DNA from: Camellia lanceoleosa
Lineage: Eukaryota > Streptophyta > Magnoliopsida > Ericales > Theaceae
DNA: 64,000 nucleotides
NCBI GenBank assembly: GCA_025200525.1
Contig: CM045763.1
Location: 85,340,131-85,404,130, forward strand
Direction of reading: 5' to 3'
Part shown: positions 1-11,900 of the stretch, one piece after another
Position numbering within the stretch: the first letter of the stretch is position 1
Layout: each line of letters starts with the position of its first letter
Notes under the pieces: generated by a model
What the model saw: the letters and a program-made list of their open reading frames with translations, nothing else
What the model was told of the DNA's origin: nothing
Databases searched by the model: none
Program-made: the position numbers and the translations under genes

Positions 1-1356
1 GGGTATGGATCCAACCAAAAACAGAGGCATAATACGACCCAACAACACTCAAAAATCTCTGAAATGAAGCCAAGAACAACTAATCATGTGTGCTACCCTT
101 ATGAGCCAAAAACAAGGACAAAAGAGAGACAAAGGGAGAGGGGTGTCCCTCCCCTATGCAAGACCTCAAAACCCCTTCTTCACCACTGAAAATCCATTGG
201 ATTTCAGTGGTGAGAAGGCTAATACACAAAGATAACCAAAGCTCAAAAAAGAAGGCACAAAAAGGGCCAAATAAGGCCTAAGAGGGGGGGATCGACCCCT
301 AACACCAAAACAACCTTAATGAAGTATCTCAAGCATGCAAATACAAGACTTTTTTCAATTATACACAAAACTTAAATCAGTATGCAAGATAGGCAAAAAT
401 CTAGTGCAAGATTGGGGAATCTAAAGCAAGTGTGTTACCCTTGAAGAAGCCTTGAAGAACAGCAAGGCCAGCCACCTTCCTCTGGTCAAAATCAGTCCAA
501 AACCTCAAGAAAAAACCCTCAATGCCTCTCAAATTCGAAGTATGGTGTAATAGTGTGTGTTTGTGTGCAAAACTAAGGATAAAATGCACTTTAAGGCCCT
601 TAAACACACACAAATGAGGAGAGAGAGGGAGATATAGAGAGAGAGTGTATATATCAGATATATATATATATATATGTATAGGCTCTGGTTTTTTTTGTTT
701 AACCCCTAACAATGGAGAAGGAGGAGGTCTTATATAGGCAATGCAAAAGCTTGAAGCTTCTCAAAGAAGCTAAATAAGAAAGGGCCAAAGGGGGCAAGAA
801 GGTCAAGGCTTCTGGAGGAAGCTAAGACAGCTAGCAAGCTTCTTGAAGAAGCTTTGACAAAAGGTCAAGCTTCCTCAAGAAGCTTTGACCAAAAGGGTGC
901 AAAAGAGGCAAAACAGCCACATGTATGCCCTGGGGCAGGTTTGGTGCATTCCAGCTGGCACAACTGGCATGCACCATGCCTGAAAAAGGTAAAAAAGTGC
1001 TACCGGCCATAAAATGAGGTCATCGGCCAAACATATGGCCGGCCGACCATACTGAGTGCCGACTGGCCAATGGTATACTCTACCAATGGCCGGTAGCCTC
1101 AACACATGGCCGGTGGCCTCAAACCACGGCCGGTGGGTCTCAGAGGTAGCTAAAAAGTTACCTCGTACCCTCAGAAGCAAAAACACAAGTGTTTGGTGCA
1201 AAACCAAACACAGAACGGTCGAGTTGAGAGATCCTGAGGCAAGGCGCGTAGTCGAGACCTCCGGGAACTCAAAACGAAACACAAACAAGGATAATCATCG
1301 AGTGTTCGAACGGTGACGTCCAAGTCTTGAGGACGGTCAAAAATGGGGTGTCTACA
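1..1356 (-). mobile_element. Partial LTR of a Ty3/gypsy-like retrotransposon
   Basis: On the minus strand the segment begins TGTAGACACCCCATTTTTGACC at 1356, a start typical of plant gypsy LTRs, and it runs off the left edge. A TATA box, CTATATAAG, reads on minus at about 738-730. Internal sub-repeats are visible: AGCTTCTTGAAGAAGCTTTG-type units at 745-895 and GGCCGGTGGCCTCAA-type units at 1030-1130. The flank at 1357 is CTACT, which could be one side of a 5-bp target duplication; the other side is outside the window. It sits inside LTR-like element A. No coding region is visible. Seen: the terminus, TATA box and repeats. Inferred: the superfamily. Confidence 0.6.
730..738 (-). promoter_or_regulatory. 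TATA box of the left-edge LTR
   Basis: CTATATAAG reads on the minus strand, followed by a purine/pyrimidine-mixed leader. It lies about 620 bp inside the LTR start at 1356, which suits a U3/R boundary near 700. Confidence 0.4.
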
Positions 1357-3254
1357 CTACTACACCTAGAATTGGAGACTTAAGGTAGAGATTATACCTT
1401 CTTGTTCATGTATTCAAGTTATATGTTGCATGGTTTATGGAAGTCTAGAGATTAAGACATGAATTAGCTTTATATGTTGAATTAAGAGCTTAATCCATGC
1501 ATGTATGTTGCTATTCTTGAGTTTTGAAGTTATTATTCATGAAATTCCACATGCATGTCCATATTTTTGCCTTGGACCATGAGTTCATCTTGTCTTTTGG
1601 AGAAATTGGCTCATTTGAGCATGTCTTTGAAGCTTGAAGTTGTTTAAAATTCATGCATGTCACATTGGAAGTATGTTCTTGAACTTTGGTTTGAAATTGG
1701 ATTTAATTGAACTACCTTTGGGCTTTGATTTCTCAAATTGATCTTTGAAACATGTTATACTATGAGTTTACAAGTGTTTTCCAGAAAATTAGCCCAAGAG
1801 GATCGAATTTGGTGCATTGAAACTTGGTTTTGAGCTTGAGGTTCAAATCTGAAATTTCCAGAATTTGGACTCACGCTCGAGCGGGGAAATTAGAGCTTGA
1901 GCGTGGAATACGTGCTCCCAGCACTTTGCATTGTTTTACAGTCTGCTCGAGCGGGAGAATGCACACTCGAGCGGGGTTTTGTGTCATACGCTCGAGCGGG
2001 TGTCGAGCGCCCATCGAGCGTGATTTTCACACATCCAGTACTTTTGCCATGTTTTGCAGTCCGCTCGAGCGTGGGAAGTGACGCTCGAGCGGGGAACCTT
2101 TGTCTGCATATCCGCTCGAGCGTAGAAAGCCACGCTCAAGCGTGACCCCTATTTTCTGAAAATTTTGTAAAGTGTTTAAAAGTGCATCTTTGCATCCTCT
2201 TTCCATCCTAGGCATTCCTAGGGCATGTTTAAGGCATCTTAAGGAGGATATTGATGTAGAACCACACCGAGGTAAATTAGGGATTAAGTTATTATTTTTC
2301 CCAACCATGTAGCTTAGTGTGTGTTCACTCTGTAATTGTGTAGGGTTGGCATCCAGTGACGCTCTAGCCTATCTGTAGCCTAGAACTCTGTGAGTAACAA
2401 TGTTGTAAAGATATGTTCAAAAATGATTATCTTCTTAACTATTGAATCTTTGTTTTTCGAAATGATCTTTATTCTTGAATGAATGATGTCCTAATTGTGA
2501 ATCAGACAGTGGCATCCTTAGCAACCTCATTCTTTGTCTTGCATCATCGACATTAAAGATCTCTGTCGGTTCCCATGTTGGAACCACTACTGTTTACTGA
2601 TATGATGGCCATCAACTGACTGTTCGGTCTGTTTAGACCTATTGTACTGTTTTGCTATTGGATGTACCACATATGACTGCTATGATTGAGTAATTGATAT
2701 ACTGATTGAAATGATTGTTTTCAATGCTGAAAGGACATTCATTCTTAACCTCTTTACGCATTATGTTATTCACTGGGATTTAGCTCACTACTTATATATA
2801 TATATATATATATGTAGGTGTACAGGCACCAGACCGTTGCTAGGAGCGTCGAGATAAACTCCAGTTTTGTCAAGCCAACCACTGTACCTCACAGAGAGGT
2901 TCCAAGTCCTTCAAGCTAGGGCTTTTAGGGTGTTTTAAATTTTTCATTTTTGTATCTGGTTTTGTAATACTGTATAGACTGAATGATGTTTTACTGTACT
3001 GTTCTGATAGGGATTAGGTCCTTGTCCTGGATGACTGAATATGGATGTATATGTACTGTTTATGTGTATATGTATGAAAGGTCTTTTTGCATACAGAATG
3101 TCACAGCTCATTGGACGTCTTCTATTTACTGTTTTGGCTTCCGCCAGCCCCTATACTCTGTATTACTGTTTTACTGTTAAGTAGGCCTTCGGTAATCTCG
3201 GATTACTGGCCGGTTATGGTACTAAACCCATAGGGGCGGGTTTGGGTTGTGACA
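1357..3254 (-). mobile_element. LTR-like element A, truncated
   Basis: The right end reads GGGTTTGGGTTGTGACA on plus, the reverse complement of the TGTCACAACCC-type start shared with elements B and D. On the minus strand the order of sub-regions matches B and C: conserved terminus, TATATATA tract (about 2790-2812), GAACCGACAGAG-type block (reverse complement near 2560-2590), CGCTCGAGCG array, then TTAGAACC-like block. The distal end is missing because the left-edge LTR interrupts it at 1356/1357. It is inserted into the MULE-1 transposase coding exon immediately before 3255. No ORF of retrotransposon type is present. A solo LTR is the simplest reading. Confidence 0.6.
1868..2145. repeat. CGCTCGAGCG palindrome array in element A
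   Basis: About ten copies of (A)CGCTCGAGCGKG or slightly decayed versions are spaced 15-45 bp apart, with intervening sequence such as TTTGCAGTC. The same array occurs at the equivalent place in elements B, C and D. Confidence 0.8.
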
Positions 3255-3499
3255 GGATTCTTGTTTGTCATTCGATCAATCACGGTGGTATTTTGATGAG
3301 GCATTGAAGAACAATCCAGGTAGTCGTTTTAAGTTAGATTTTGAAGATAACAAGTGTTTCAAAAGAGTGTTTGTGGCTTTTCATGCATGCATTGCTGATT
3401 TCAAATATTGTTGGTCATTGCTTTTTCTTGATGGAATATTTTTTAAAGGACGATACAAAAGAGTTATGCTTGCTGCGACGGGAAAAGATGGGAATGAAG
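3255..3499 (+). pseudogene. MULE-1 transposase, exon fragment upstream of intron
   Basis: The readable frame gives LSFDQSRWYFDEALKNN..., through FLDGIFFKGRYKR and ending GKDGNE, followed by GTAATTG. This is the start of the MULE transposase core; the Asp in FLDGIFFKG is at the position of the first catalytic Asp of the DDE triad. It aligns residue by residue with the MULE-2 copy (19030-19200 plus 21609-21648). The exon joins in phase 1 to the exon at 7039, restoring the conserved GFFPIAFAIVD motif. The N-terminal half (MuDR-type DNA-binding region) is absent because element A is inserted at 3254/3255. There is no usable start codon, so this is a gene fragment. Confidence 0.85.
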
Positions 3500-4384
3500 G
3501 TAATTGTAAATATATCTTATTTTATCTAAATATGTGAATTTTCTATACATGTAGGAATTGAGTGAATGTGATTTTTCTCTGACACTTTGAATTTTCTCTA
3601 GTTTTGGCCACTGTATGAATTTTCTCTAGTTGTGGTGTCACGACCCAAACCCGGCCCTATGGGTTTAGCAATCAGAATCGCCGAATCCGAAATTACCAAA
3701 GGCTCTTTGAACAAGAATACAATTAAACAGTCTGTATTCAAGGAAGCCAATACAGTAAATAACTAGTGTTCATTGAGCTGTGAAAATCTGTATGCCAAAA
3801 ACATTTTTCATGCATTCATACGGTTAAGACAGTCTGATCTAAACAATCATTTACAGACACTCAATATAGGGACTTAATCCCTACTCAACAGCACGATGAA
3901 CATTCGGTCTATACATTCGATTCGGTTATTACAAACAAGAAGACAAGACAAGAGGGGAAATACTAAAACACCCTAAGCCTTGGCAAGGTAGGCTCGGAAT
4001 CTCACAAAGGAGGCACATAGGTGGCTTGACAAGATCAAGTAACCCGACGCTTCTAGTCATGTCTGGTGCTCAGTACACCTACATATATATATGAAGTGAG
4101 CTAAAGCCCGTGAATAATATAATGCGTAAAGGGTTAAGAATAAATGTCCTTTCAAGATTAAAACCAGTCATTTGATCGGTTTATCGGTCATTCGGTTTGT
4201 GGCTCATATTTGAGCCATATGATCATTCGATTAAAATAGTGATATGTGGTACATCCCTTGGCGTAAAGATAGTAAGCGGTAGGTCTTAAAAGACCGGGTC
4301 TTATGAACCAAACAATAAATGATGGCCATCGAAGCGATCTGATAAGAATGGCGATATGATACCAATTCAGAGAAACGATCTGAT

Positions 4385-4716
4385 ACTTGTGGATTCAAGA
4401 GGTGGCTCCTTTGTAGCACTTAGTTCAGTAGATTCTAGAGGTGGCTCGAGTAGCACTTTGCTCCTTATCGAATCTAGGGATTCAAGAGGTGGCTCCCCTG
4501 TAGCACTTAGCTCAGTAGATTCTAGAGGTGGCTCGATGTAGCACTTTGCTCCATATCGGTAATACCGAGTGGCCATCACAACAAGAATGTAGTGGTTCCC
4601 AACTTGGGAACCGACAGAGATCTCTCACACAAGATGTGGATTCAAGAGGTGGCTCCCACTGTAGCACTTAGCTCCGTAGATTCTAGAGGTGGCTCCCAGT
4701 GTAGCACTTTGCTCCA
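4385..4716. repeat. Minisatellite in element B (GATTCWAGAGGTGGCTC)
   Basis: Seven or so copies of GATTC(A/T)AGAGGTGGCTC are each followed by a GTAGCACTTAGCTC or GTAGCACTTTGCTC spacer. The two spacer types alternate, giving a higher-order unit of roughly 100 bp. A non-repeat piece with CAACTTGGGAACCGACAGAG lies between blocks at about 4560-4625. Confidence 0.8.
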
Positions 4717-5253
4717 AATCAATAAACAGTAGGTGCCAATGATGCCCTAGTACAGTTCAGAATATAACTCATACGTTCATTTAGTATACAATGTCGATTC
4801 GATGGGCAATTCAATTGATACTTGATGTCAATTCAAGAAATTGATTCGGTGAACAAGATCAATTCAAGAACGGTGTCAATTCAAGAACGATTGATTCGAT
4901 TCGATTGATTCGATAAAATAGACGGCTCAATAAGGTAAGGTTCAATAAAGTAAGCGATTCGAAGATAATCATTTTTGGACATATCTTTACACAGTTGTTA
5001 CTCACAGAGTTCTGGGCTACAGTATGCTAGAGCGTCTCCTCGGTAAGCCAACCCTACACAGTATACAGGATGAACACACACTAAGCTATACAGTTGGGGG
5101 AAGATTAATAACTTACCCTAATTTGCCTCGGTGTGTTCTACATCTATATCCTCATTAAGATGCCTTAAACTAGGCCTAAGAATGCCTAGAATGGGATGAG
5201 GATGCAAAGATGCACTTAGAAAGTACTTTACAAAATTTGCTGAAAATAAGGGC

Positions 5254-5566
5254 CTCGCTCGAGCGAGCCTTCCTTCGCTCGAGCGAGATTCCAAAATCAA
5301 AGGCTTCGCTCGAGCGAGAAATCCTTCGCTCGAGCGGTCTGATGAAACAGTAAAAATACTGGATGCTGAAATTTTACGCGCGATGCTCGCTCGATGCTCG
5401 CTCGAGCGAGATTTCAAAATCAAAGGGTTCGCTCGAGCGGTCTGATGAAACAGTAAAAGTACTGGATGTTCGATTTTTACGCTCGAGCCACCAATCCTTC
5501 GCTCGAGCGTGTCTCAGAGGAAAACATTGGTCGCTCGAGCGAGGAATCCTTCGCTCGAGCGAAGAA
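5254..5566. repeat. CGCTCGAGCG palindrome array in element B
   Basis: About a dozen copies of TTCGCTCGAGCGAG or TTCGCTCGAGCGG-type units. A longer block, GGTCTGATGAAACAGTAAAA.TACTGGATG, is repeated at 5335 and 5438. The array is equivalent in position to those of A, C and D. Confidence 0.8.
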
Positions 5567-6645
5567 GCCAAATCTGGAATTTCCAAATTTGCCTTCCTAG
5601 CTCAAACCAAGCATTCTCAACTCAATTCTCGACCTCTTGGGCTCAAATTCTGGAGAATACATCCCAAAACAATGTACAACAAGTTTCAAAAGCCAATTTA
5701 TGAATTCAAGCCCCAAAGGTGAGTCAATTAAAACCATTTTTCAAACTCATTTTAAGAACAATCTTCAAACATGCCATGCATGAATTTTAAACCAAATTGA
5801 AGCTTCAAAACTTGCTCTAATGAGCTCAATAGTTGGGAAACAAAATGAAAACATGTACTTTAATAACAATATGAGCATGCATGTACAATTTACCATGAAT
5901 TCAACTTCAAAATGCACCAAAATGGCCATGCATGCATGAATTATGTTATGTTTTCAACATGTGAAGCTATTTCATGGCTTAATCCACCAAACTTGACATA
6001 AACCATGCAAGAACAAGTTTAATTCACAAACAAAGGGGTAATTACACTACCTTAGGTCATCATTCACAAGATTAGAAGCTCAATTAAGCAATTACCCTTC
6101 AATTTCTTCAAGTATCCAAGCCAATTTCCTAGTTGATTTCACAATTCTCTCATTTCTCTCTCTCTAGTCGGTTCTCTCTTCACAAAATGGCTGATAGAAA
6201 AGTGTTTGCCTAAGGTATATCAATGCTCAACATGATATAATACAAGGCCCACTAACAATGGCAAAACGGTAATTACGTCAAACTCTTTAATTAGCTCATT
6301 TTAATCCAATTTAATCATACCAAATCGATTTTCAATTAAATATACCATAAAACCACATAAATTATGGTAATCATGAAACACTAAACAATTTTCAGTTTGG
6401 TCGCCGATAAGGCCTTCAATTTGCAGTTTAAACGTAAACACACGAACAGATAATTAAACAGTCGAACAGATAGAAATGTAATACAATAGGCACACTCAGT
6501 CAATTCGGTTCCAGTTTTCAATCGATGCAAGATTTTGATTGATTCAATTATCAGTCATAAGCAGTCTCAATTTCACAGTAATCAGTAATAAATCAGTGGT
6601 CAGTGATTAATCAGTAATCGGTAACGAGGGTTGTTACATGTGGCC

Positions 6646-6990
6646 AGTGTGAGAATTTTCTCTGGATTTTGTTCAGTGTGTGAATTTTCTCTGGATGTTG
6701 TCATTTTGTAAATTTTGTCTGTAGTTGGTCACTAAGTGAATTTTCTCTGGATATTGTCACTAAGTGAATTTTGTCTGGATGTTGCCAATGTGTGAATTTT
6801 ATCTATAGTTGGGCACTAGGTGAATTTTCTCTGGATATTCTGATTGTGTCAATTTTCTCTAGATGTTGCCAATGTGTGAATTTTCTCTGGAGTTGGGCAC
6901 TAAGTGAATTTTGTCTGGAGGTTGCCAGTGTGTGAATTTTCTCTGGGTGTTGGTAGTGTCAAGTTTCTCTGGTTGTTTATTGTTCTAATT
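6646..6990 (+). repeat. MULE-1 motif array, intron (GAATTTTCTCTGG)
   Basis: About 14 units of (TG)TGAATTTTCTCTGGATGTTGCCA occur at 20-35 bp spacing with alternating spacers (GTTGGGCACTAAG, GATGTTGCCAGTG). The array is continuous with the copies left of element B at 3570-3630, so B landed inside it. Confidence 0.8.
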
Positions 6991-7038
6991 TTCTCTGCAT
7001 GTGTATATCTAATATGCTTGTTCCTATTTGTTTTGTAG

Positions 7039-8091
7039 GTTTTTTTCCTATAGCTTTTGCGATTGTTGATGTTGAGAATAAAGACAATTGGTGTTGGTTC
7101 CTTGAAAATTTATGTGAAGTATTGGGATCAGAGAGGGTGATAAGTTTCATATCAGATCGACATTGTGGTATTGTGGAAGGAATTGCTAGGTTTTTCCCTA
7201 ATTGCTTTCATGGATTTTGTCTTGAACATCTAAAGAGAAATTTGAGGGATAAGTTGTCATGTAGAAACACAAATTTGGTTAGGGAGACGAATGTGTCCAA
7301 GTTTTCAGAATGTGCATATGCACCAACAAAGGCATCATTTCATTTCAATTTAAATGAATTAAAAAGTGAGGGAGGAGACATTGTGAGTGTTTTCTTGAGA
7401 AGTTTACCATATGAAAATTGGAGTGATGCATATTTTGAGGGGAAACGTTATGGTGAGATGTATTCAAATGTTGCTGAGTCATTCAATTCATGGTTACGAG
7501 ACGCTCGACACTTGTCAATAACAAATTTGGTGGACATGATATGGTTGCAAATCATGAATATAAAGTCTGATAGGAGGTTGCTCTCTAGTAAATGGAATAA
7601 AGTTTTCTGTCCTCATATGGATAGTGTATTGGATAAGGCTTTCTTGGATGGGAGGACATGGAATGTGAGTTTATCATCTGATAATGTCTTTGAAGTGCAT
7701 TGTTTTCCTTCGGTTATGGTTGATCTTGGGTTGAGAACTTATTCATGTCGAAAATGGAAAATAAATGGGTATCCTTGTCAACATGCTGTTTACTGCAATT
7801 TTTAGGAGTGGAAAGAATTTGAATTCATTTGTTGAACCATTTTTTCATGCTGATATGTATCGTTAAGCATACTCGTTTTCGATTGGCCTAGTTCCAACTG
7901 TTGAAAAACCTGTGTGTAGCATTGATGATGCTATTATTTTACCTCCATTGAGTAAAAGACCAACTGGAAGGCCAAAAAAGAACAGAATTTCTTCTACTGG
8001 AGAGTTTAAAAGGGTGATTAAGTGTAGTCGTTGTGAGAGTATTGGTCACCATAATAAGAGAACATACAAGGAACCTTTGTTAAATAGTTGA
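7039..8091 (+). pseudogene. MULE-1 transposase, main exon (MULE domain, SWIM, CCHC)
   Basis: The exon encodes the core of a Mutator-like transposase, which would bind and cut the element's ends. Visible motifs in order: GFFPIAFAIVD, the second catalytic Asp in FISDRHCGIVEG, the C2H2-like FCLEHLKRNL, the catalytic Glu in NVAESFNSW, then a SWIM region YSCRKWKINGYPCQHA whose first Cys is Tyr. The frame breaks at about 7788 (one extra T in GCTGTTTAC). The next frame continues RSGKNLNSFVEPFF, has an in-frame TAA at 7864-7866, and then gives the usual C-terminus TVEKP...RPTGRPKKNRI and a zinc knuckle KCSRCESIGHHNKRTY with its last Cys changed to Tyr. The natural stop is TGA at 8089-8091. All DDE residues are retained, but the gene is dead through the frameshift and stop. 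Confidence 0.9.
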
Positions 8092-8186
8092 GGATAATAC
8101 ATTTTATTGATTGAATAATACATTTGATGATTACTTTGTGTATTTTGTTTTGTGAAATATATTTTTTGGACAGTGTACATAATAAT

Positions 8187-8960
8187 ACTTATCAAATTCA
8201 TCCAGAGAAATTTTTCAATAGCAGTGAAATTGTGCATTGTGTTTGTTGATACACACTATAGGCAGTGGGTTTGTAATACCAGTCAAGTTCATCCAAAGAA
8301 ATTTGCCTATAGCAGAGAAAATTCTCTGTGCAAATTGTTTTGAAGCTTCAAATTCATCTAGAGAAATTTGCCAATAGTAGAGAAAAGTACTGCGTGCATT
8401 GTGTTTTTTGAATTTGATGATTGTTTTGTACTAACACAGTGCATTACAGATTGCATGATCATATAGGCACTCTCTTTGGCACGATACGAGTTAAATTTCT
8501 CTGTGAATTTCTGGTAACTTCATACCAGTCAAATTCATCTATAGAAGTTTGCCAATAGAAGAGAAATTTACTATAGGTATTGTGTTTGTTGAAATGTGCA
8601 TTGTGTTTTGTGAGGTCCAATTCATCCAGAGAAATTTGCTAATAGCATTGAAAATTACAATATGCATTGTGTTTGTTGAAACATACTATGGGCAGTCTAT
8701 TTATAATACCAGTCAATTTCATCCAGAGAAATTTTCCACTAGCAGAGAAAATTATCTGGGCATTGTATTTTAAAGCTTTAAATTCATCCAGTGAAATTTG
8801 CCAATAGTAGAGAAAATTACAGTGCGCTTTGTGTTTTTTGAATTTGATGATTGTTTTGTACCAACACAAAGCATTACAGATTATATGATCATATAGGCAT
8901 CCCCTTGGGACGATACGAGTTAAATTTTTCTGTGAATTTCTGGTAACATCATACTAGAGA
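8187..8960. repeat. 430-bp tandem repeat carrying the MULE-1 motif
   Basis: A block with TTCATCCAGAGAAATTTGCC, TTGTGTTTTTTGAATTTG and CATATAGGCAnnnnCTTnG(G/C)CACGATACGAG occurs twice, offset by about 430 bp (CATATAGGCA at about 8463 and 8892). Each copy holds five or six AGAGAAATTT or AGAGAAAATT motifs. It lies between the converging 3' ends of the transposase and ULP-like genes. Confidence 0.8.
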
Positions 8961-11234
8961 AATTTCTACAAACAATTTTCTCTATGTGGATTGTGTTGAC
9001 AATCACTATAAAAATAAAAAAAAATTTAACCATTGATAGGTATGAAATTTACATTAGTCAAAAAAGGATATATACATATATGTCAAGAATCATCATTCCT
9101 TCAATGTATGAAAAAACAAATTGAATGGTTAATTCTAATTATATTGTATACATTGTCTTCCTTTCACTAGTTTCACTATTACACTTTTGGTTCTTCTTCT
9201 GGAGGTATTTGAATTAGTTCTGTCCATGACCGGCCAACTTCGGTCACAAATCTCTCTATGATTTCTGCCCTCATTAACCTTATGTCTTGTGTGGACAATT
9301 TCGAGCTGATAAGTTCATGCTTGCTATATTGTCTCATTATATAGCATACAAAGAGACTACAATCCAGACTGCATACAAATTATAGGTATAGTTAGTTTTA
9401 AGAAACATTCAAATCAGATTATCTTATTTATAGATGTTGTATGAAACTTATGAATCACTGTCTTGTTGTGGAGCATTGTTGACATACTCAAAGTCGTAAT
9501 TTGTGTTTTGTGAGTTTATCAATTTGAAAGAGGGTTGTGATTGTGCCTCTCTTTTAAGGCAAGATTTCAAAAAATTATCCACATAATCTTGCTGCAAAAA
9601 AATAATTTTTAAATAACAGAGAAATTTACAGACAAATCAATGGGATTCTATGAAAATTATCATCACATAAACATTATGATGGATTAGAGAAATTTGCACT
9701 CGTTACCAATTGTTTTGCATCTTTGACATATTTGTCTTCTATATCATCCCTCTTTGGCCTTAGTGAGTTGTAGAACCTCTATAAATTGTCTTTTTTGTCC
9801 AGGACAAGCAAGGTCCAGTGATTTCCATGTGTTGACTTCTCATTACCCCCAGTATTTATTGGGAAATGGATGCTGTTTCAACATGCTTGTCAAATAATAA
9901 GACTCAGAAAGTTTGATTTTCCGTCATCTTGATGAAATTCTATGGTAAGAGAAAATCAAAAAATGGTTATGTTATAAAAAAATTGAAATGAGAGGAATTT
10001 AAGAAATATACACACAGAGAAATTTTAAATGCACACAACTAGCCAAAAAAAATTAGACTAGTGACACAACTGGTTTCAAGAAGTATCTTAACAAGAGAAA
10101 GTAGTAAGTAAATTCCAGAGAAAATCAAATAAAAGAGTAGTAACATACTAAGCTTATGGATGTGAAAAAAAATGAAGTTGGTTATTGTTTTTCTCTGCTT
10201 TGGTCAGCAAAAGGATCTCTCCATAGTCATCAATGACCTGAAAAATATCATTTATAATTGTAATATTGGTTTATAAAGGCTGATAGAACATTACAGAGAA
10301 ATTTTGATAAAAGACTTACATTGTTGGCAATTTCTTTTTGCTTTATTAGGTTTCCAATGTATGCGAAGGTAATGAGATTCAACTCACTTGTCCAGATTAA
10401 AGCCTTACAAGATGACAAAGAAGGGATTTAATAGTTGTTAATGCAATATAAGTTAGTAAATTGTTGTTTGTTATCTTCTATTTTATTTGTTGTACTACTC
10501 AAGTCTAGACACATTTGATATGTGCTACAAGATGTCTTTTACATGATCTTTTATCAATCTTGAAACCAGTAGAGTTTGTGAAAAAACCCAAGATTTTCTG
10601 ATGCTTGTTGGTTGAGGCAAGACGTACGCATCAGCACAAAGTACTTCTTTGTCTTTTGTGGTTTGCTCTGGTTGCTTTGTAGCTTGCTTTGAACCTCTAG
10701 TTACTTTCGCAACTTTGGGATATTGAAATTCTGGATCATGTTGCTTTTCTTTCTTTTCTTTTGCCTTTAAATTTTTTATCATTGATGTAGGATCTTTTTT
10801 GACTGTAGACAGTGAAAATATTAGTAAAAGTGAAATTTCTCTGAAGTAACAGATGATATTTCAATATGTAAATTTATTTGATTCAATATTTTCCAGTTAC
10901 CATAGACATTCGTCTTTTGTTTTGGTTGTTCTTTGTGTGCCATTTGTTCTTGTTGGGTTGTTGGTTGTTGTTCCACTTGCATTCCAACTATACACAGTGA
11001 AAATCAAACAAGCCCTAAAAATTGAATAAGAAAATAGACAGAGAAAATCAAATAAGTAGTAGAAATCAATAGAAATAAGCAATAGAAACTAATGTGTTCA
11101 GAAAAATTTAACTTCCAGAGAAAATTATAATAAATAGAAATTTCTCTGAGTTATGTTGACACAAGGACATAACTTTTTGTGGCTCAAGATTTTCACTGAC
11201 CTTGTGGTTGAACTTGTGTCGGTGTTTGGTAAGG

Positions 11235-11900
11235 TTATGTTGCTACTTGGACGAATAGTTCTTGAATTTGTTCATACAATTTAGCATTTTCAGTTTCAAG
11301 CTCCGAAATTGAATACCTCAACTTTTGAATTGTTTTTGTATCATCTTCTTTTTGAACCTCCAACATCCTTAGTTTCATTTGGATTGTGCTGTCTCTTTCT
11401 TGAAGTTCTGAGTTAAATGATGTCAAGGTTCTTATTGCAATATCCTTTTCTGCAAGTAATTCATTCTAATTTCTCTCTTCTTCTATTTTAGATTTAGAAA
11501 GTGCCTTTAGTCTTTGATGTAGATTAGCAATTTGGGCGTCATTTGCTTCCTCAGATTCTTGAGGCTGATGCATTATTGAGCCACAAATGCTGTCATGATG
11601 TTGGTCCATCGGCTCATTATGTTCTTCTTCATCATTTTCCTCATTGTTTTCTTCTTGCTGTTCATTTTCTTCTTTGTCTTCTTCACTGTCTTCTTCTTTC
11701 TGTTCATTTTCTTCTTTTTCTTCTACTTCTATTTCTTCACTTTCTTCTCTGGCTTCTGCTTCTCCACTGCTTGCTTGATCTTCTTGTCCATTGCTAGCTT
11801 TGTGTTCTTCTATGTTGCCTTTTGCTTCTTCATTCTTCAGATGAATCTTCTAATGTCTCCTTGAATTTGACAATTGCCTTTTTTGATTCTTTCTTCTTCT
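11235..11900 (-). pseudogene. Acidic and coiled-coil middle of the MULE-1 ULP-like protein
   Basis: On minus, about 130 residues dominated by Glu (EEKEENEQKEEDSEED type) are followed, after one in-frame stop, by heptad-rich sequence QKLRYSISELETENAKLYEQ. MULE-2 has a coiled coil in the same place (26049-25690) but with unrelated detail. The plus-strand reading of this stretch (Phe/Leu-rich) is only its shadow. Confidence 0.6.

Larger units (their letters stand above)
3636..6638 (+). mobile_element. LTR-like element B, complete (solo LTR type)
   Basis: The element begins TGTCACGACCC and ends GGGTTGTTACA, and is flanked on both sides by TGTGG (3631-3635 and 6639-6643). TG...CA ends and a 5-bp duplication are the signature of integrase-mediated LTR insertion. 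No ORF of meaningful length with retroviral motifs lies within its 3003 bp, no second LTR is present, and the ends are not inverted repeats beyond TG/CA. A solo LTR of a large-LTR gypsy element is favoured; a non-autonomous LTR element is the alternative. Inside: a minisatellite at about 4385-4716, a TATATATAT tract near 4083-4092, and a CGCTCGAGCG array at 5254-5566. Confidence 0.75.
3500..7038 (+). other. MULE-1 transposase intron, expanded by element B
   Basis: The donor is AAG|GTAATTG at 3500 and the acceptor TTTTGTAG at 7038. MULE-2 has an intron of only 163 bp at the identical site (21649-21811). Most of the length here is element B (3636-6638); the remainder is made of AATTTTCTCTGG-type repeats (3570-3630, 6646-6990). 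Confidence 0.75.

Noticed and set aside
1824..2308. ERG/SSG-repeat peptides in several frames (also at 5118-5722, 20152-20625, 27598-27789)
   Set aside because: Products of the CGCTCGAGCG array, open in all frames because the repeat lacks stops.
4356..4579. Repetitive peptide with DSRGGS units on plus and EPPLES on minus
   Set aside because: Readings of the element B minisatellite; no start context, splice signal or homologue logic.
11543..11864. Phe/Leu-rich plus-strand reading frames that look like a membrane protein
   Set aside because: They are the antisense of the Glu-rich segment of the MULE-1 ULP-like gene; GAA/GAAGAA codons read backwards give TTC/CTT.
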